In this document: positions 11,030 through 22,169 of the stretch, one piece after another
How the letters are laid out: each line of letters opens with the position of its first letter
Numbering within the stretch: the stretch's first letter is position 1
Assembly: GCA_031761405.1 (NCBI GenBank)
Contig: JASEVX010000011.1
Span: 65,699,217 to 65,763,216 of the forward strand
DNA: 64,000 bases
Reading direction: 5' to 3'
Origin: Serripes groenlandicus
Lineage: Eukaryota; Mollusca; Bivalvia; Cardiida; Cardiidae
The notes under the pieces: generated by a model
What the model saw: the letters and a program-made list of their open reading frames with translations, nothing else
Told to the model about the DNA's origin: nothing
The model's database searches: none
Made by a program: the position numbers and the translations under genes

Positions 11030-11217
11030 TATATCGATTGCGAAACAAGCTTTAAGCTTTAATTTATCACGCTCGATGTCTGCTCCCTGGAGACATAGTC
11101 AGTACTCGCGCCGTTTGTGTGGATAAATCCCAAAGGCAGTACCCGCTCCTCGCGTGTTTCGAACCCGCGACCTTTGGTACGAGAGGTCGACCACTGTTCC
11201 ACTGTCTTCTTGATTAA
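11030..11217 (-). mobile_element. Family A SINE, minus strand, shared with segment B
   Basis: Plus-strand reading begins ATCGATTGCGAAACAAGC and ends near TTCGAACCCGCGACC and CCACTGTTCC. Corresponds to 25015-25200 in B. Confidence 0.75.
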
Positions 11218-11815
11218 TTATTACCTCCAAATAATTCATATATAGTTCTTAATAATAAAAACAATAACCTCATATATGCTCTTAAATATTAAATAATAGT
11301 GAAGACAACTACTATCTATGTGTTTAAAGATATTTAAAGTTTTTAATCGTAATGAAAATAATTAATACCTCCAATAAATTCATTTAACATGTATTACTTA
11401 ATAATATATAACAATTATCTGTTATGTTTTATGTTCACATATCTCAATTTATACTAATATCAATTACCTTCTGTTTGTTATGATAGTGATATTTACCTTA
11501 TGTTCATATATATAAATTACCTTCTAGGTCAATTTACGCCAAATACATCCCCGACCAAGCTCATCTACAGCCAATAGTCACTAAAAAACCCTTTGTTTGC
11601 GCAGAAATGAGTGTACCAGAACACACTGAATATATGACATTGGTTTAAATACAGTGTCAATGTGTATAGGATCTACTGTAAATGAATGATTTGACAATCT
11701 TGTTTGAAAGTGATAGTAGATTATGTGAAAAAATAGTTTCGTCCCAGCTAGATTTCGTCCAAGATGATGGTAACCATCTTCGCGGGTGAATTCTTTCTTG
11801 CATAATACATGACGC
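11218..11815. other. AT-rich segment A spacer
   Basis: Rich in TTACCTCC/AATAATAA words; matches B up to about 11520. The open frame 11581-11817 (minus, 78 aa) starts against a poly-C tract and has no motif. Confidence 0.4.
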
Positions 11816-11838
11816 ACCCCCCCCCCCCCCCCCCCCCC
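11816..11838 (+). repeat. Poly-C tract
   Basis: About 23 consecutive C residues. Confidence 0.95.
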
Positions 11839-11984
11839 ATTTTCTTTGGATTACATGTATTTTAAGGATCAGGTGTAACTCTTTTCACTACGTGAGAAAC
11901 GCTCAGAAAGTTTGACAATTAAGAGTTTAAACTGGTTAATTTACATTGAGACAAAAAGGGAATGTATTTGGTGTATTCTGACCT

Positions 11985-12858
11985 AAGGAGCTTTTGGCTT
12001 AACAAAATGAAAAGTTAATTTTGTGTCAGCTGCATTGATGGAAGCATTCTGGGTTCACTTTCTGGGATACAGTGGAATTGATTTAAAACAGATAAAACTG
12101 CTTGCCCGGTGGACTTTAGACTCATGGAGGTATTCAGCCATTAGGTAAAGTCACTTTTACATTTTTTCCATAATTTTCTTTTTCCAAGCTATTTTGCCGT
12201 TTCTTTAATTGTTTAATGGCAAAAAACATGTATAAACATGAAGTTTGGTTATTTCTTTAAACATGTGACACAGTAAAACCTATTAATGTTAGGTGTCTTT
12301 TTTTATTTTATTTTATCGGAGACCTATATATTGCGCAAGCGCAGAAAGCTTGCCGGACTCAAGCCGCAGAACCTGAAATTGATTTTTTTTTGAAAATAAT
12401 TGTCTTATTATCCTAATATTTGCTTTTTTGCTTTATATCTTACTTTGTTGTAATTACATACAAAAACAGATCTGTGAGGGCAAAGAAAGTGTCTGAATGA
12501 GCTTCAGAGTAAACTAATTGATAGGTCAATTTTGTGTCGTCTGCAAAGATGTTTAGATACTGTCAAACTGGTTGAAAAATGTTGAAACTGGTTGACTAAA
12601 ATGCCTGAAAATAATGTATATATATATTAAGTTTGATCATTTATAAATATGAACATTTGACACAGAAAAACCCAAATTTGTTATGCTTTTTTTATTTTGT
12701 CTTCGCGTAGGCCTATGTTTTTTGTCGATAGCACAAAGCTTTGCTGATTCAGCCGTAAAACCTAGATTTGGTCGAAATTAAAATTTAGTTGATAATGCTT
12801 GCCTTATTGTCCTAATTTCTGCCTTAGTGCTTTCATTTTATATCATACTTTGTAAAGA
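11985..12858 (+). repeat. Local tandem duplication, ~0.5-kb unit
   Basis: About 11988-12455 and 12496-12858 share order and wording (TTTTGTGTC-GCTGCA, GACACAGTAAAACC, TTTATTTTGTC/ATCGGAGACC, CCTTATTGTCCTAAT, ACTTTGT). Diverged. B 25655-25684 and 26454-26530 match the second unit. Confidence 0.65.
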
Positions 12859-15240
12859 AACAAGAGGGCCATGATGGCCCTTGAATCGCTCACCTGATTT
12901 TTTATTTTTTTTTCACTTTAGCTATATAAGCCTCGCCCCCTGGCAGCCAGTTTCCTACCAATCAACTTGGCTTGAAGGAATCTGATAGAGGGTCACCCTA
13001 GGAACATTTCTACAAAATTATTTGAAAATCGGCCAGATACTTTTGGAGGAGAAGATTTTTTAAGTTTTCACTATAGCCATATAATGCAAAATAGCCCTGC
13101 CTACTGGCGGCCATGTTTTTTGACCAATCAACATGGCTTGAAGGAATCTGAAAGTGGGTCATCCAAGGAACATTTCTACAAAATTATTTGAAAATCGAGC
13201 CGACACTTTTGGAGAAGAAGATTTTTTAAGTTTGCACTATAGCCATATAAGGCAAAATAGCCCCGCCCCCCCATGGCGGCCATGTTTTTCGACCAATCAA
13301 CATGGCTTGAAGGAATCTGATAGAGGGTCACCCAAGGAACATTTCTACACAATCATTTGAAAATCAGCCTGACACTTTCGGAGGAGAAGATTTTTTAAGT
13401 TTTCACTATAGCCATATAAGGCAAAATAGCCCCGCCCCCTGGCGGCCGTGTTTTTTGACCAATCAACATGGCTTGAAGGAATCTGGTAGAAGGTCATCCA
13501 AGGAACATTTCTACAAAATGATTTGAAAATCTGCCAACCAGTTTGGGAGAAGAAGAATTTTGAAGTTTTTTTCGTTTCGTTGCCATGGAAACCAGAATTC
13601 TGCATGGATCCCTAAAATTTGAAGGAATTCTGGTGAGGTCATTAAGAGGATGCTTTCTGTGAAGTTTCATCCCAATTGACTCACTGGTTACTGAAGAGAA
13701 GATGTTGAAGATTTTTTAAGTTTTCACTTTGGCCATATAAGGCAAATAGCCCCGCCCCCTGGCGGCCATGTTTTTTGACCAATCAACATGGCTTGAAGGA
13801 ATCTGATAGAGGATTACCCAAGGAACATTTCTACAAAATTATTTGAAAATCGGCCTGACACTTTTGGAGAAGAAGATTTTTTAAGTTTGCACTATAGCCA
13901 TATAAGGCAAAATAGCCCCGCCCCCCCTGGCGGCCATGTTTTTCGACCAATCAACATGGCTTGAAGGAATCTGATAGAGGGTCACCCAAGGAACATTTCT
14001 ACAAAATTATTTGAAAATCGGCCTTACACTTTCGGAGGAGAAGATTTTTTAAGTTTTCACTATAGCCATATAAGGCAAAATAGCCCCGCCCCCCCTGGCG
14101 GCCATGTTTTTCGACCAATCAACACGGCTTGAAGGAATCTGATAGAGGGTCATCCAAGGAACATTTCTACAAAATTATTTGAAAATCTGTCAACCAATTT
14201 GGGAGAAGAAGAATTTTGAAGTTTTTTCGGTTTCGTTGCCATGGAAACCAGAATTTTGCATGGATCCCAAAAATTTGAAGGAATTCTGGTGAGGTCAATG
14301 AGAGGATGCTTTCTGTGAAGTTTCATCCAAATTGACCCACTGGTTACTGAGGAGAAGAAGTTGACGCACGACGCACGACGCACGACGCACGACGCACGAC
14401 GGACGCCGGACAAAAGGCGATCACAATAACTCACCTTGAGCAAAGCTCAGGTGAGCTAAAAATCGGCCCGACACTTATGGAGGAGAAGATTTTTTAAGTG
14501 TTCACTATAGCCATAAAAGGCAAAATAGCCCCGCCCCCTGGCGGCCATGTTTTTTGACCAATCAACATGGCTTGAAGGAATCTGATAGAGGGTCACCCAA
14601 GGAACATTTCTAAAAAATTATTTGAAAATCGGCCTGACACTTTTGGAGGAGAAGATTTTTTAAGTTTGCACTATAGCCATATAAGGCAAAATAGCCCCGC
14701 CCTGACGGCCATGTTTTTCAACCAATCAACATGGCTTGAAGGAATCTGATAGAGGGTCACCCAAGGAACATTTCTACAAAATTATTTGAAAATCGGCCTG
14801 ACACTTTCGGAGGAGAAGATTTTTTAAGTTTTCACTATAGCCATATCAGGCAAAATAGCCCCGCCCCCCCTGGCGGCCATGTTTTTCGACCAATCAACAT
14901 GGCTTGAAGGAATCTGATAGAGGGTCATCTACGGAACATTTCTACAAAATTATTTGAAAATCTGCCAACCAGTTTGGGAGAAGAAGAATTTTGAAGTTTT
15001 TTCAGTTTCGTTGCCATGGAAACCAGAATTCTGCATGGATCCCAAAAATTTGAAGGAATTCTGGTGAGGTCATTGAGAGGATGCTTTCTGTGAAGTTTCA
15101 TCCAAATTGACCCACTGGTTACTGAGGAGAAGAAGTTGACGCACGACGCACGACGCACGACGCACGACGCACGACGCACGACGGACGCCGGACAAAAGGC
15201 GTTCACAATAACTCACCTTGAGCAAAGCTCAGGTGAGCTA
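12858..15240 (+). repeat. Block of 165-168-bp repeats with conserved ends
   Basis: Begins ACAAGAGGGCCATGATGGCC. About ten units follow (starts near 12920, 13071, 13237, 13405, 13727, 13892, 14060, 14505, 14670, 14835), each with CTATAGCCATATAAGGC, GCCCCGCCCCCTGGCGGCC and a GGAACATTTCTACAAAA block. Three sub-blocks end in a GCCATGGAAACCAGAATT module; the second and third then continue into CGCACGACGCACGAC tracts and a terminus CTCAGGTGAGCTAA at 14458 and 15240. Two nearly identical terminal modules 780 bp apart imply a tandem duplication of an element end. Frames through it are repeat frames. Absent from segment B. Confidence 0.85.
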
Positions 15241-16010
15241 ATAAAAAATAAACCAGATTCATAAGGACAAGAAAATTACCACGATATTAATAATTACCTC
15301 CTACATTTACATATATATGATAGATATTACTTGATTACATTTATAATAACCTCAGATAAGTTAATTCATATTTCTGAATAAAACTAACATTAAGCTATTT
15401 GAAGATATTACAGTACTTAATTATAATGACAGTAATAATCTACGGAAACGTATAGCGACCCCCTTATATATATATTTAAAATACAGAAAAGAGAAAGTGA
15501 TAATAGTTCTCTTTTATATGTTCATAGATATAACTTTATAATAACAAAAGCTTGCTCTATATTTTCAAAGAGTATTAACTCGGAAATGTACAGTTGACGC
15601 CATGCTCAAAATTTTCCACGACAATTTCCAATAATATTAAACAATAGATCTTTCAATTTAAATTAGTTTTACCTTTAAAACCAACATAAAATGATAACAC
15701 TTACTCATAACAGACACACATATACACAAACAGCATGCCACACTCGATCACTTCATCATTCTAGCGAATCTTTCGTTTTCGTTATGTACTAGATTGATAA
15801 TACAGTGAGGATTCTTTATACCTTAAACGACTTTAAACACTGCAGCAGCAGTATATTTATTTGCTTTCGAATAATTGGAATTGTTGCTAACAATATCCTG
15901 TGTTTCCTTTTTCTTTAACAAATATTTACAGTTGCTTTAAATTGTGTTACCTATTGTAAATATATGATAACAAAAAATAAAAAGTGCTGTCAAGTGACAG
16001 TTGGAAAAAA
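15241..16010. other. AT-rich sequence, no gene seen
   Basis: No motif beyond a CTGCAGCAGCAG word at 15840. Any downstream exons of the minus-strand gene at 16238-16341 would be expected here or further left; none can be recognised. Confidence 0.4.
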
Positions 16011-16011
16011 C

Positions 16012-16215
16012 CCAACAACCTTTTCCACACACAGACGACGCTTTCTGACGCCTATGCTGGAGACGATTTTTGAAAGACATTGTGGCAAATGTAGAACATG
16101 ATGTTTTCAACTATATTCAATATGTGTCAAGTTAATTATTGAGATTTTCAATCATTTTTGCAACATGATTTTTTTAATGTCGTCCGCTGCATATATGTCG
16201 TATGTAAAATAGGGT
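16012..16215. mobile_element. Hairpin MITE copy, degraded
   Basis: TTTTCCACACACAGACGACGC at the left, GACGCCTATGCTGGAGACGA and ACATTGTGGCAAATG in the left arm, a GTCGTCCGCTGCATAT right arm and a GGGTTAAAT end. Confidence 0.6.
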
Positions 16216-16237
16216 TAAATAGGAATACCAATATTAC

Positions 16238-16341
16238 CTCTTAGTCCGTGAGCGTTGACTGTGAAGGCAAGAGCACACACAAGAACAAGTATAACGGCTA
16301 CTCGGTTCATCTTGTAAAACAAGTCTTTCCTACTGAAGAAC
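16238..16341 (-). CDS. Signal-peptide exon of a putative secreted protein (partial gene)
   Basis: On the minus strand an acceptor (ATAAAATTACAG) precedes 16341, a short leader follows, ATG is at 16310-16308, and a donor follows 16238 (AAGAG|GTAATATT). The 24 full codons read as a textbook signal peptide: MNR, a hydrophobic core VAVILVLVCALAF, then TVNA with small residues at -3/-1, and HGLR at the start of the mature chain; the exon ends one base into the next codon. A gene for a secreted peptide or protein is inferred. A first-exon signal peptide with an intron just after the cleavage site is common in small secreted proteins. The mature-protein exons are not identified, so the function is unknown. 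The gene may be incomplete in this locus; segment B lacks the region. Confidence 0.55.
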
Positions 16342-16969
16342 CTGTAATTTTATAAAAAGGAATATTTACAATAATAAAGTATTCACATACTTGCTGACTT
16401 GCTATTTTAACTCTTGCGTCACGATGATAATGCGCAATGGTACTGACATAACTGACGGTAATGAAAATGGAAATTTAATATTTTTCCAGGCATATATATA
16501 TAATTTACACCAGTATTTGAAACATTGAATATTGTTCTAAAATATATTTTGATAATGTAATACAATTTAAATTGAAACTAATTAACACGTGTAATAGCAT
16601 TCGTTGCTTATAAGAGATAATTACAAAAATATATATCCACACGGTTTTCTATGAGTGAACACCAACAGAAGTATTTACATGTTTACCTTGTCAAAAATAA
16701 AAATAACTTTTCACAGTTAATGTTCCATCAAAACAGGCAAATCTCTTTTAATTTGTTCATTTTACGTCTTGCCTTATTGCTAAATAAAGACGAGTTAAAG
16801 TCATAGTAAACAATGAAATAAGTTCAAATTACCACTTGATAATTTCACAGTTTGAAACAGTAAATTTACCAAGATAGAGTCCACTATTATATCTCAATTA
16901 TTCACTAGAAAAAGGCATTTTATAAATTGGTATCAATACACGATTCTTTTATTAGAAAATGCGTCTTAC

Positions 16970-17000
16970 CTGTTCAAGAAGTAAGCCTGTACTGCTGCTA
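16970..17000 (-). other. Candidate 5' untranslated leader exon with donor site
   Basis: Minus strand: CTTCTTGAACAG followed by a strong donor GTAAGACGC at 16969. It lies 630 bp upstream of the acceptor of the signal-peptide exon and could be joined to it. The right edge depends on the transcription start, which is inferred only from the TATA-like word below. Confidence 0.4.
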
Positions 17001-17012
17001 TGTAACGATACA

Positions 17013-17020
17013 CGTATATA
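17013..17020 (-). promoter_or_regulatory. TATA-like box upstream of the leader exon
   Basis: TATATACG on the minus strand, about 25-30 bp before the expected start of the leader exon ending at 16970. The spacing is right for a TATA box, but such words are frequent in AT-rich DNA. Confidence 0.3.
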
Positions 17021-17487
17021 TCTCTATCCCAGTGACGATCCAGAGCTCTAGATAGTGGGCGTTTTACAAGTTCTACATCCGTATTTGATCCTCTGACCTT
17101 TTTCTGTGTGTGCTAAACAAAAATCGTTTCAATTAGACTATTTTTGGAAGTACACATATCATAGAGTTTGGTCGAATAATAAGAGATATATTGTTGTGAG
17201 AAGAGCTGTATACTAAGTACACCTGCCATATCTGGTGCACCTCTAATTCTTAAAACATTCTCGTTCCAGTTCGTAAACCACAGGTTGCGTTTTTTTGACT
17301 GAAGTTCATTACGACAGTTTGACTCATTACCATCTACGTCCATTATGCGACAAAATACAAATGGTTTTAGTCGAATAATGTGATTGATAAGGCAAATAAT
17401 AAATAACTGATAACATTACTCATTCGTATTTGCACTTAAATAAGTTCATTGATTCATTAAGGTCCTTCGATAGTTCCCCACTTGTTT
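17021..17487. other. No recognisable feature
   Basis: Upstream of the putative secreted-protein gene. A 76-codon minus frame (17113-17343) has no motif or splice support. Confidence 0.4.
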
Positions 17488-17640
17488 AAAGCTCACCTGA
17501 ACATGAATTGCTCATGGTGTAAGCTTTAACGATAATTAAATGCCCGTGGGAATTAGACTGGCGTGCGACGTCCGTCATTAATATCTTTAAATGACAGCTC
17601 AAAAGCCACTGGGCCAATATCAACAAATCTACACTCTAAT
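17488..17640 (+). repeat. Bivalve-type dispersed repeat fragment
   Basis: AAAGCTCACCTGAACATGAA...TCATGGTGTAAGCT and CTTTAAATGACAGCTCAAAA, related to the GCTCACCTGA termini of the 12858-15240 block. Confidence 0.5.
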
Positions 17641-17654
17641 GGTGGAAGAGTCAA

Positions 17655-17840
17655 GACAGTGGTGCAGCGTCGGCCTCTCGTACAAAGGGTCCCATGTTCG
17701 AGTCCCGTGATCAGCGGGTTCTGACTTTAGGACTTTTCCACACAAACGCCGCGATTACCTGTTGACTCCAGGAAGCAGACATCGAGCGTGATTAATATAA
17801 GCTGAAAGCTTGTTTCACAATCGATGTAAAATAAATAAGA
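17655..17840 (+). mobile_element. Family A SINE
   Basis: Head GACAGTGGTGCAGCGTCGG, box B-like TGTTCGAGTCCC, GATCAGCGGGTTCTGAC, AGGAAGCAGACATCGAGCG and the tail CAATCGATGTAAAATAAATAAG. Confidence 0.8.
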
Positions 17841-18344
17841 GAATATATGCCCCTTTACAATTGTTCAAATGATTCACTAACCTGGAAAACCATGGCTACC
17901 AAAGCAACGGAAAATATTCTATTAATTAAGTTTAAGCTTTGCCTCTTCCTAAATCACGAGGTCTCGCGAGATATCAATTGTACGTCTGAAAAATAAAGAA
18001 GGTAAGACAAATATTGTATTATCGTGACCTGAATAAATTTACAGACATGAATACACAGTTGTATACACAGTTACCACAAGCGATCCGCTTGGTCTGTAAG
18101 ACACAACCAATATAAACATAATATTAACGTATAAGGTCACATAAAATGAGTTATTCACCTTTATATTTGAAAATGGTATGTGGAAATAAAACATCGCTCA
18201 TTATATTCAACTATGTAAGATCGTCCTTTTCAAGATGTAAACGTATCGAAGTAATTTATTTGGTAAGTGGTACAAAATTTAACGTGGTAGTGGCATGTCA
18301 CGGCTAAAATCATTGTCATGTGTTAAACGAAGCTGTTTGGTAGC
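17841..18344. other. No recognisable feature
   Basis: AT-rich. On the minus strand an ATGGTTTTCCAG precedes a donor-like GTTAGTG near 17878, too short to call an exon. Confidence 0.4.
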
Positions 18345-18449
18345 TCGTGGTTTGTAACTGTTGTTCGTACCAGGGATGTAATAGCTGGAACTTGATTGGC
18401 GGATCGATAAACGTTGGCTTACGACATTTCACAGAAAGCTCTGCAGTTT

Positions 18450-18580
18450 ACTCATATGTGTTTTTGCTTTCTCACACCAGTACCCCACACAACATTCTTC
18501 CAAGGCAACCGGCTACCGTTTCGCGTATGTCTTTCATTTCCTTGGCGGAAGACGATTGACGCTGGTCATTCCGTCGATTT
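18450..18580 (-). mobile_element. Family C SINE fragment, minus strand
   Basis: The plus-strand words CTCACACCAGTACCCCACAC and ATTCTTCCAAGGC are the reverse complement of the family C body; GCGGAAGACGATTGACGC matches the reverse of the CGTCATTCGTCTTCC block. B (26620-26680) keeps only part. Confidence 0.65.
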
Positions 18581-18954
18581 AATGAATCATCTTGGACCTA
18601 GTTACATTCTAACTGGCATCCTCTTTCACGAACGGCCTGTTTCCGAATGGAACTATCGCAGTCCGATAATATGTGAATCAGTGTCATTCGGGGCCCAGTT
18701 GTTCGTCTTATGGCTAAATTCAGTTTAATTTACACCAGACCGAAACTTCGCTGCATTAGCAATCACCAGTGTAAATCTGATGACTATCTATTACAAGTCG
18801 TTTCGAATTGACATTGCGTCATCCAATCAAAATGTCGCCTATACAATCGTTATATATAAACAGGAGAGATAACCCATGTAAATAAATGAGAAAGAGAAAC
18901 GGTGATTGTCGAGTAATCCGATTAAGTGAATAATTTAAGCTATGGGGTCAATTC

Positions 18955-19190
18955 GAGACGATCTTTTATTTTCATTGTGGACTCTGCTGCGTAAAGTATC
19001 GACACTGGTCAGGCTAAGCATGCCGTGCAGGTTAATCCGGAAAGACACTTTTCGCCTCCTGTAAATGTTCTGTTCTGTTATCATAAGTATATACCTCTAT
19101 GCCCATGAGACGGAGTGTTTCGTCCCAGATTAGCCTGCGCGATACATTACGCAGAGTCCATAATGTTGGTTTTCTCGTGGATCGGCTGAT
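18955..19190. mobile_element. MITE with GAGCCGTCC-type ends, degraded copy
   Basis: Ends in TTGGTTTTCTCGTGG with ATCGGCT, and contains GACTCTGCTGCGTAAAGTATC plus TACGCAGAGTCCATAATG near both ends. The same element, in reverse, is inserted at 21921-22144. Homology between A and B stops at its left edge. Confidence 0.65.
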
Positions 19191-19834
19191 ATACATATAT
19201 TTGCAGTACATGTGTGACTCACGGTGAGAAAAGTGATTAACAGTTTCAATTTAACGAAAAATCTTCTATTCCTTTATTATACCTTAGTGTATGTTTGATA
19301 AGTGCAAAAAAAACATTTTTAAATAATTTGCAAAACCATATAGTGTGATTCAAATGTACAGCGTATTTCAGAGGCTTCTTGAATGCCTCTTTAACTTTGA
19401 TCTATGCCAGTTTATGCGAATGCTCAGTGCGATCTGAAATGCTGGGACCACACTAGTTGAACATATTGATATAAACCTTTACTAAAAGGTCAGGAAAAGT
19501 CAGCATTGTTGAGTGGTAACTAAATACACGAGTAACAGGATTCAACACAATCAATAGATGCTATGGTCATTACCCCGACTATTACCCCGACTATTACCCC
19601 GACTACCCAACTATTACCCCGACTATTCAATGTACCACGTTCTCTTTGTGCTGGACGAAAAGACAACCAAAATACATTTTCGTCAAATTACGATTATGAT
19701 CATCCACCTGAGCGTCTGCACACATTGACCTGGTTCTGCAATGTTATTATCCGTTACTGAAAGTTCTAGAACTTCTGAAAAAAACCTCGAGCATTCGGAC
19801 GAGACATTACACGAACACTCGAGCAGATCTTTCT
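19191..19834. other. Unique spacer with a 12-bp microrepeat
   Basis: Holds about five units of ATTACCCCGACT at 19570-19626. Nothing else recognised. Confidence 0.6.
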
Positions 19835-20065
19835 TTAACCCTTTCCCACATGTAGACGCATTCTAACGCCTCTGCAGTAGGTGACTTTTGAAAAGATTGT
19901 GGTAAATGGATAAATTGCTCATAATGAACAATTTCTGCATTTGCCACAATGTTTTCTATTTTATATTAAAATTAAACAGTCATCTGTAGTTGTTTTCGGA
20001 TTTGTTTTCCTCGTTTGTTTTCAAAGTCGTCTGCTGTAGTTTTGCTGTATGTGGGAAATGGTTAA
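19835..20065. mobile_element. Hairpin MITE copy, nearly complete
   Basis: TTAACCCTTTCCCACATGTA at the left and ATGTGGGAAATGGTTAA at the right form terminal inverted repeats. CTCTGCAGTAGGTGACTTTT and AAGTCGTCTGCTGTAG are the arm motifs. About 231 bp, the same size as the copy at 27192. Confidence 0.8.
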
Positions 20066-20320
20066 ACTAACTCGCATAAACACGACAACAGTCACGGAAT
20101 CTTTTCTGTTTACTTTTTTTTCAGAGCTATCCGGAAATTCAGGGAACGCGTTCGTGGGATGAAGAAGATTGCCATATGTTTATTTGAGATCGAAAAAATT
20201 GAGGAACTTTGAAAATAAAAAGGTTTAAAACAGTGCACGAATATTTATTTATTCCTGATTAAATTCAAGTTTCATTGCAAGATAATTCCGTTGCGAGATT
20301 GAACCTCAATTCAGCTCATA
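20066..20320. other. Unique spacer before segment B
   Basis: No motif recognised. May include B sequence whose A counterpart lies left of the window. Confidence 0.4.
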
Positions 20321-21920
20321 TTTATTTTAATCGTTAAAAATTGATTTACAGTGCGTGTCATTTATTTGTTTTTCTAAAAAATTGAAAGATAAACAAAGAT
20401 CTCGGTTCATTTACTAACACAAGCAATCCGAGCAAAACGTGAATCTTGGTTTCACAATAAATGAGGTACGAGAAAAAACCCATTGGGGATAATTATATTA
20501 AGGCATATAATAAAACTTTCTAGTGGGAAAAGACATGTACTTTATTTATGTTTGCATTTTCTGTTGCCACTTTTCTGTTGCCTATTTTAATAGGAGTTGA
20601 CCATTGACTCTGGGAACGTTAGTCTTCAATATTCCCAACAGATGCTCATATATTAGTTTGGCAGATATGAACAGTATTATTTCAAAACTTCTATTCGCAC
20701 GACTCTTTCTACAGAGAACACATAAGGTAAACATTGAAAGCCAATGAGATCCAATCAGCAAAAATGAAAATGTAACTCTTCTTAACCTAAAGGTAAACAT
20801 GTTTCAATTCTAAATAATTAATGTACAATAAGAGTGTTTTTGTTTGACAGCTATGCTTTGCTCTGTTTTTCTTTTCTTTTTTTTAAAAAAGAAGGGCGGT
20901 TTTGCTATTAAACAAATCACAGAACAACACAGTTCTTCATATAAACGAACATGTAGTCATATGTAAGAATCAAACACAGTAAAAGGCATATGTGCAGTGA
21001 CACAAGTAAATGACTGTGTTTATGAGTTAGTGAATGATTGTGTATATGAGTAAGTGAGTGAATGAATGAGTGATTGAATGAATGAGTGAATGAATGACTG
21101 AGTGATTGTGTTTATGAGTGAGTGAATGAGTTAGTGAATGAATGAGTGAAATATTGTGTATGTGAGCAGTTGAATGAATGAATGAGCGTATGTGTAATTA
21201 TTGAAGGTATAAAAGGGTGACAGTTATGTCTTTACGACCCTACGAATTGAAAAATCCACATAAACGAACATGTTTGACTACTCGTATTTTTTTAAAAAAA
21301 ATGACTGCCATAATCGAGTCAAAAGTCACCTGTAGGTTATATCTTAGTCACTTTGTTGTACTATTCTAGGGGTCAACCTATCTTTAAACAGCTTATAAGG
21401 TATAAGTGTTGGTGTTTGCTGAGCACTTGTTGAGCACTTCGACCCATAGTACTGTTCACATTTTAGTTCTGCTAGGTTCATGTTTATTACAAGTTTGTTT
21501 TTATAATAAACCATTAAGCAAATTCTACTCAAGAGTTTGTTCACATCATCAAACCAGTTATTTATACAAACTGTGTAATCTATATTAAATGCGGTTTTGA
21601 TAAGTCTATTTATTTTGTCATGATAAGTCTATTCCAGAATCGTTTAATGGACATCCATAGTCTATTAACACATGTCAGCCACCCAGTGTCCCCATTGCGT
21701 GAGGTCGCAAATGCGATTCTGTGTATTCCAAGACAGTATCTCATACTTCTGTTGTGTAAATCATTTAACACTTATAAGTTTAAACACTTCATGTCGATGA
21801 TCCGTGTTTCATGTTTTATATATATACCTTTTATGGTGGTGTAGTGGTAAAGCGGTCGCCTCGGGTAGTGGAGGCACGGGTAAGATCCCTGGCCGAATCA
21901 TACGAACAACTTTACAAATT

Positions 21921-22144
21921 GAGCCGTCCTGCGAGAAAACCAATATTTCGGCATCCGCGTAATGTATCCGGGCCGACACATTCCGTCTCAGGGGGATAGA
22001 GGTATAGGGTAATGATTCCTCAAACAGAATATCCACAGGAGGCGAAAATTGTCTATCCGGGTAAGACTGTGCGGCATGCTTAGACAGATCCGGGTGGATA
22101 CTTTACGCAGAGTCCTCAATGTTGGTTTTCTCGTGGGACGGCTC
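21921..22144. mobile_element. 224-bp MITE inserted in the SINE of segment B
   Basis: Ends GAGCCGTCCTGCGAGAAAAC and GTTTTCTCGTGGGACGGCTC are inverted repeats (about 24 of 27 positions match). A has uninterrupted sequence at 6437-6445, so the insertion followed the duplication. Flanks share only a short AAT-type word. Confidence 0.8.
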
Positions 22145-22169
22145 AATGATAGTGATAGCTTTCTCTCCT

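Larger units (their letters stand above)
1..18964 (+). repeat. Segment A of a direct segmental duplication
   Basis: Copy A of a locus repeated as segment B at 20321-26994, same orientation. Collinear blocks by eye: 1-542 with 20321-20965; 1593-2014 with 20966-21399; 5940-6524 with 21395-22735; 6739-7290 with 22736-23320; the 22-bp array 7372-9005 with 23540-24105; 10170-11520 with 24150-25640; 12580-12695 with 25655-26530; 18345-18964 with 26530-26994. A is longer because it carries several insertions and the block 12.7-18.3 kb that B lacks. The left end lies outside the window. Divergence is visible but low enough for clear alignment. Confidence 0.85.

Noticed and set aside
14150..15206. Two similar 93-97-aa minus frames (VRRASCVVRRASCV type)
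   Set aside because: They are translations of the CGCACGACGCACGAC tract and the adjoining module, duplicated with the repeat.
16238..16341. Naming the signal-peptide exon as a defensin or other antimicrobial peptide
   Set aside because: Only the signal sequence is visible; no cysteine pattern or mature domain supports any family.
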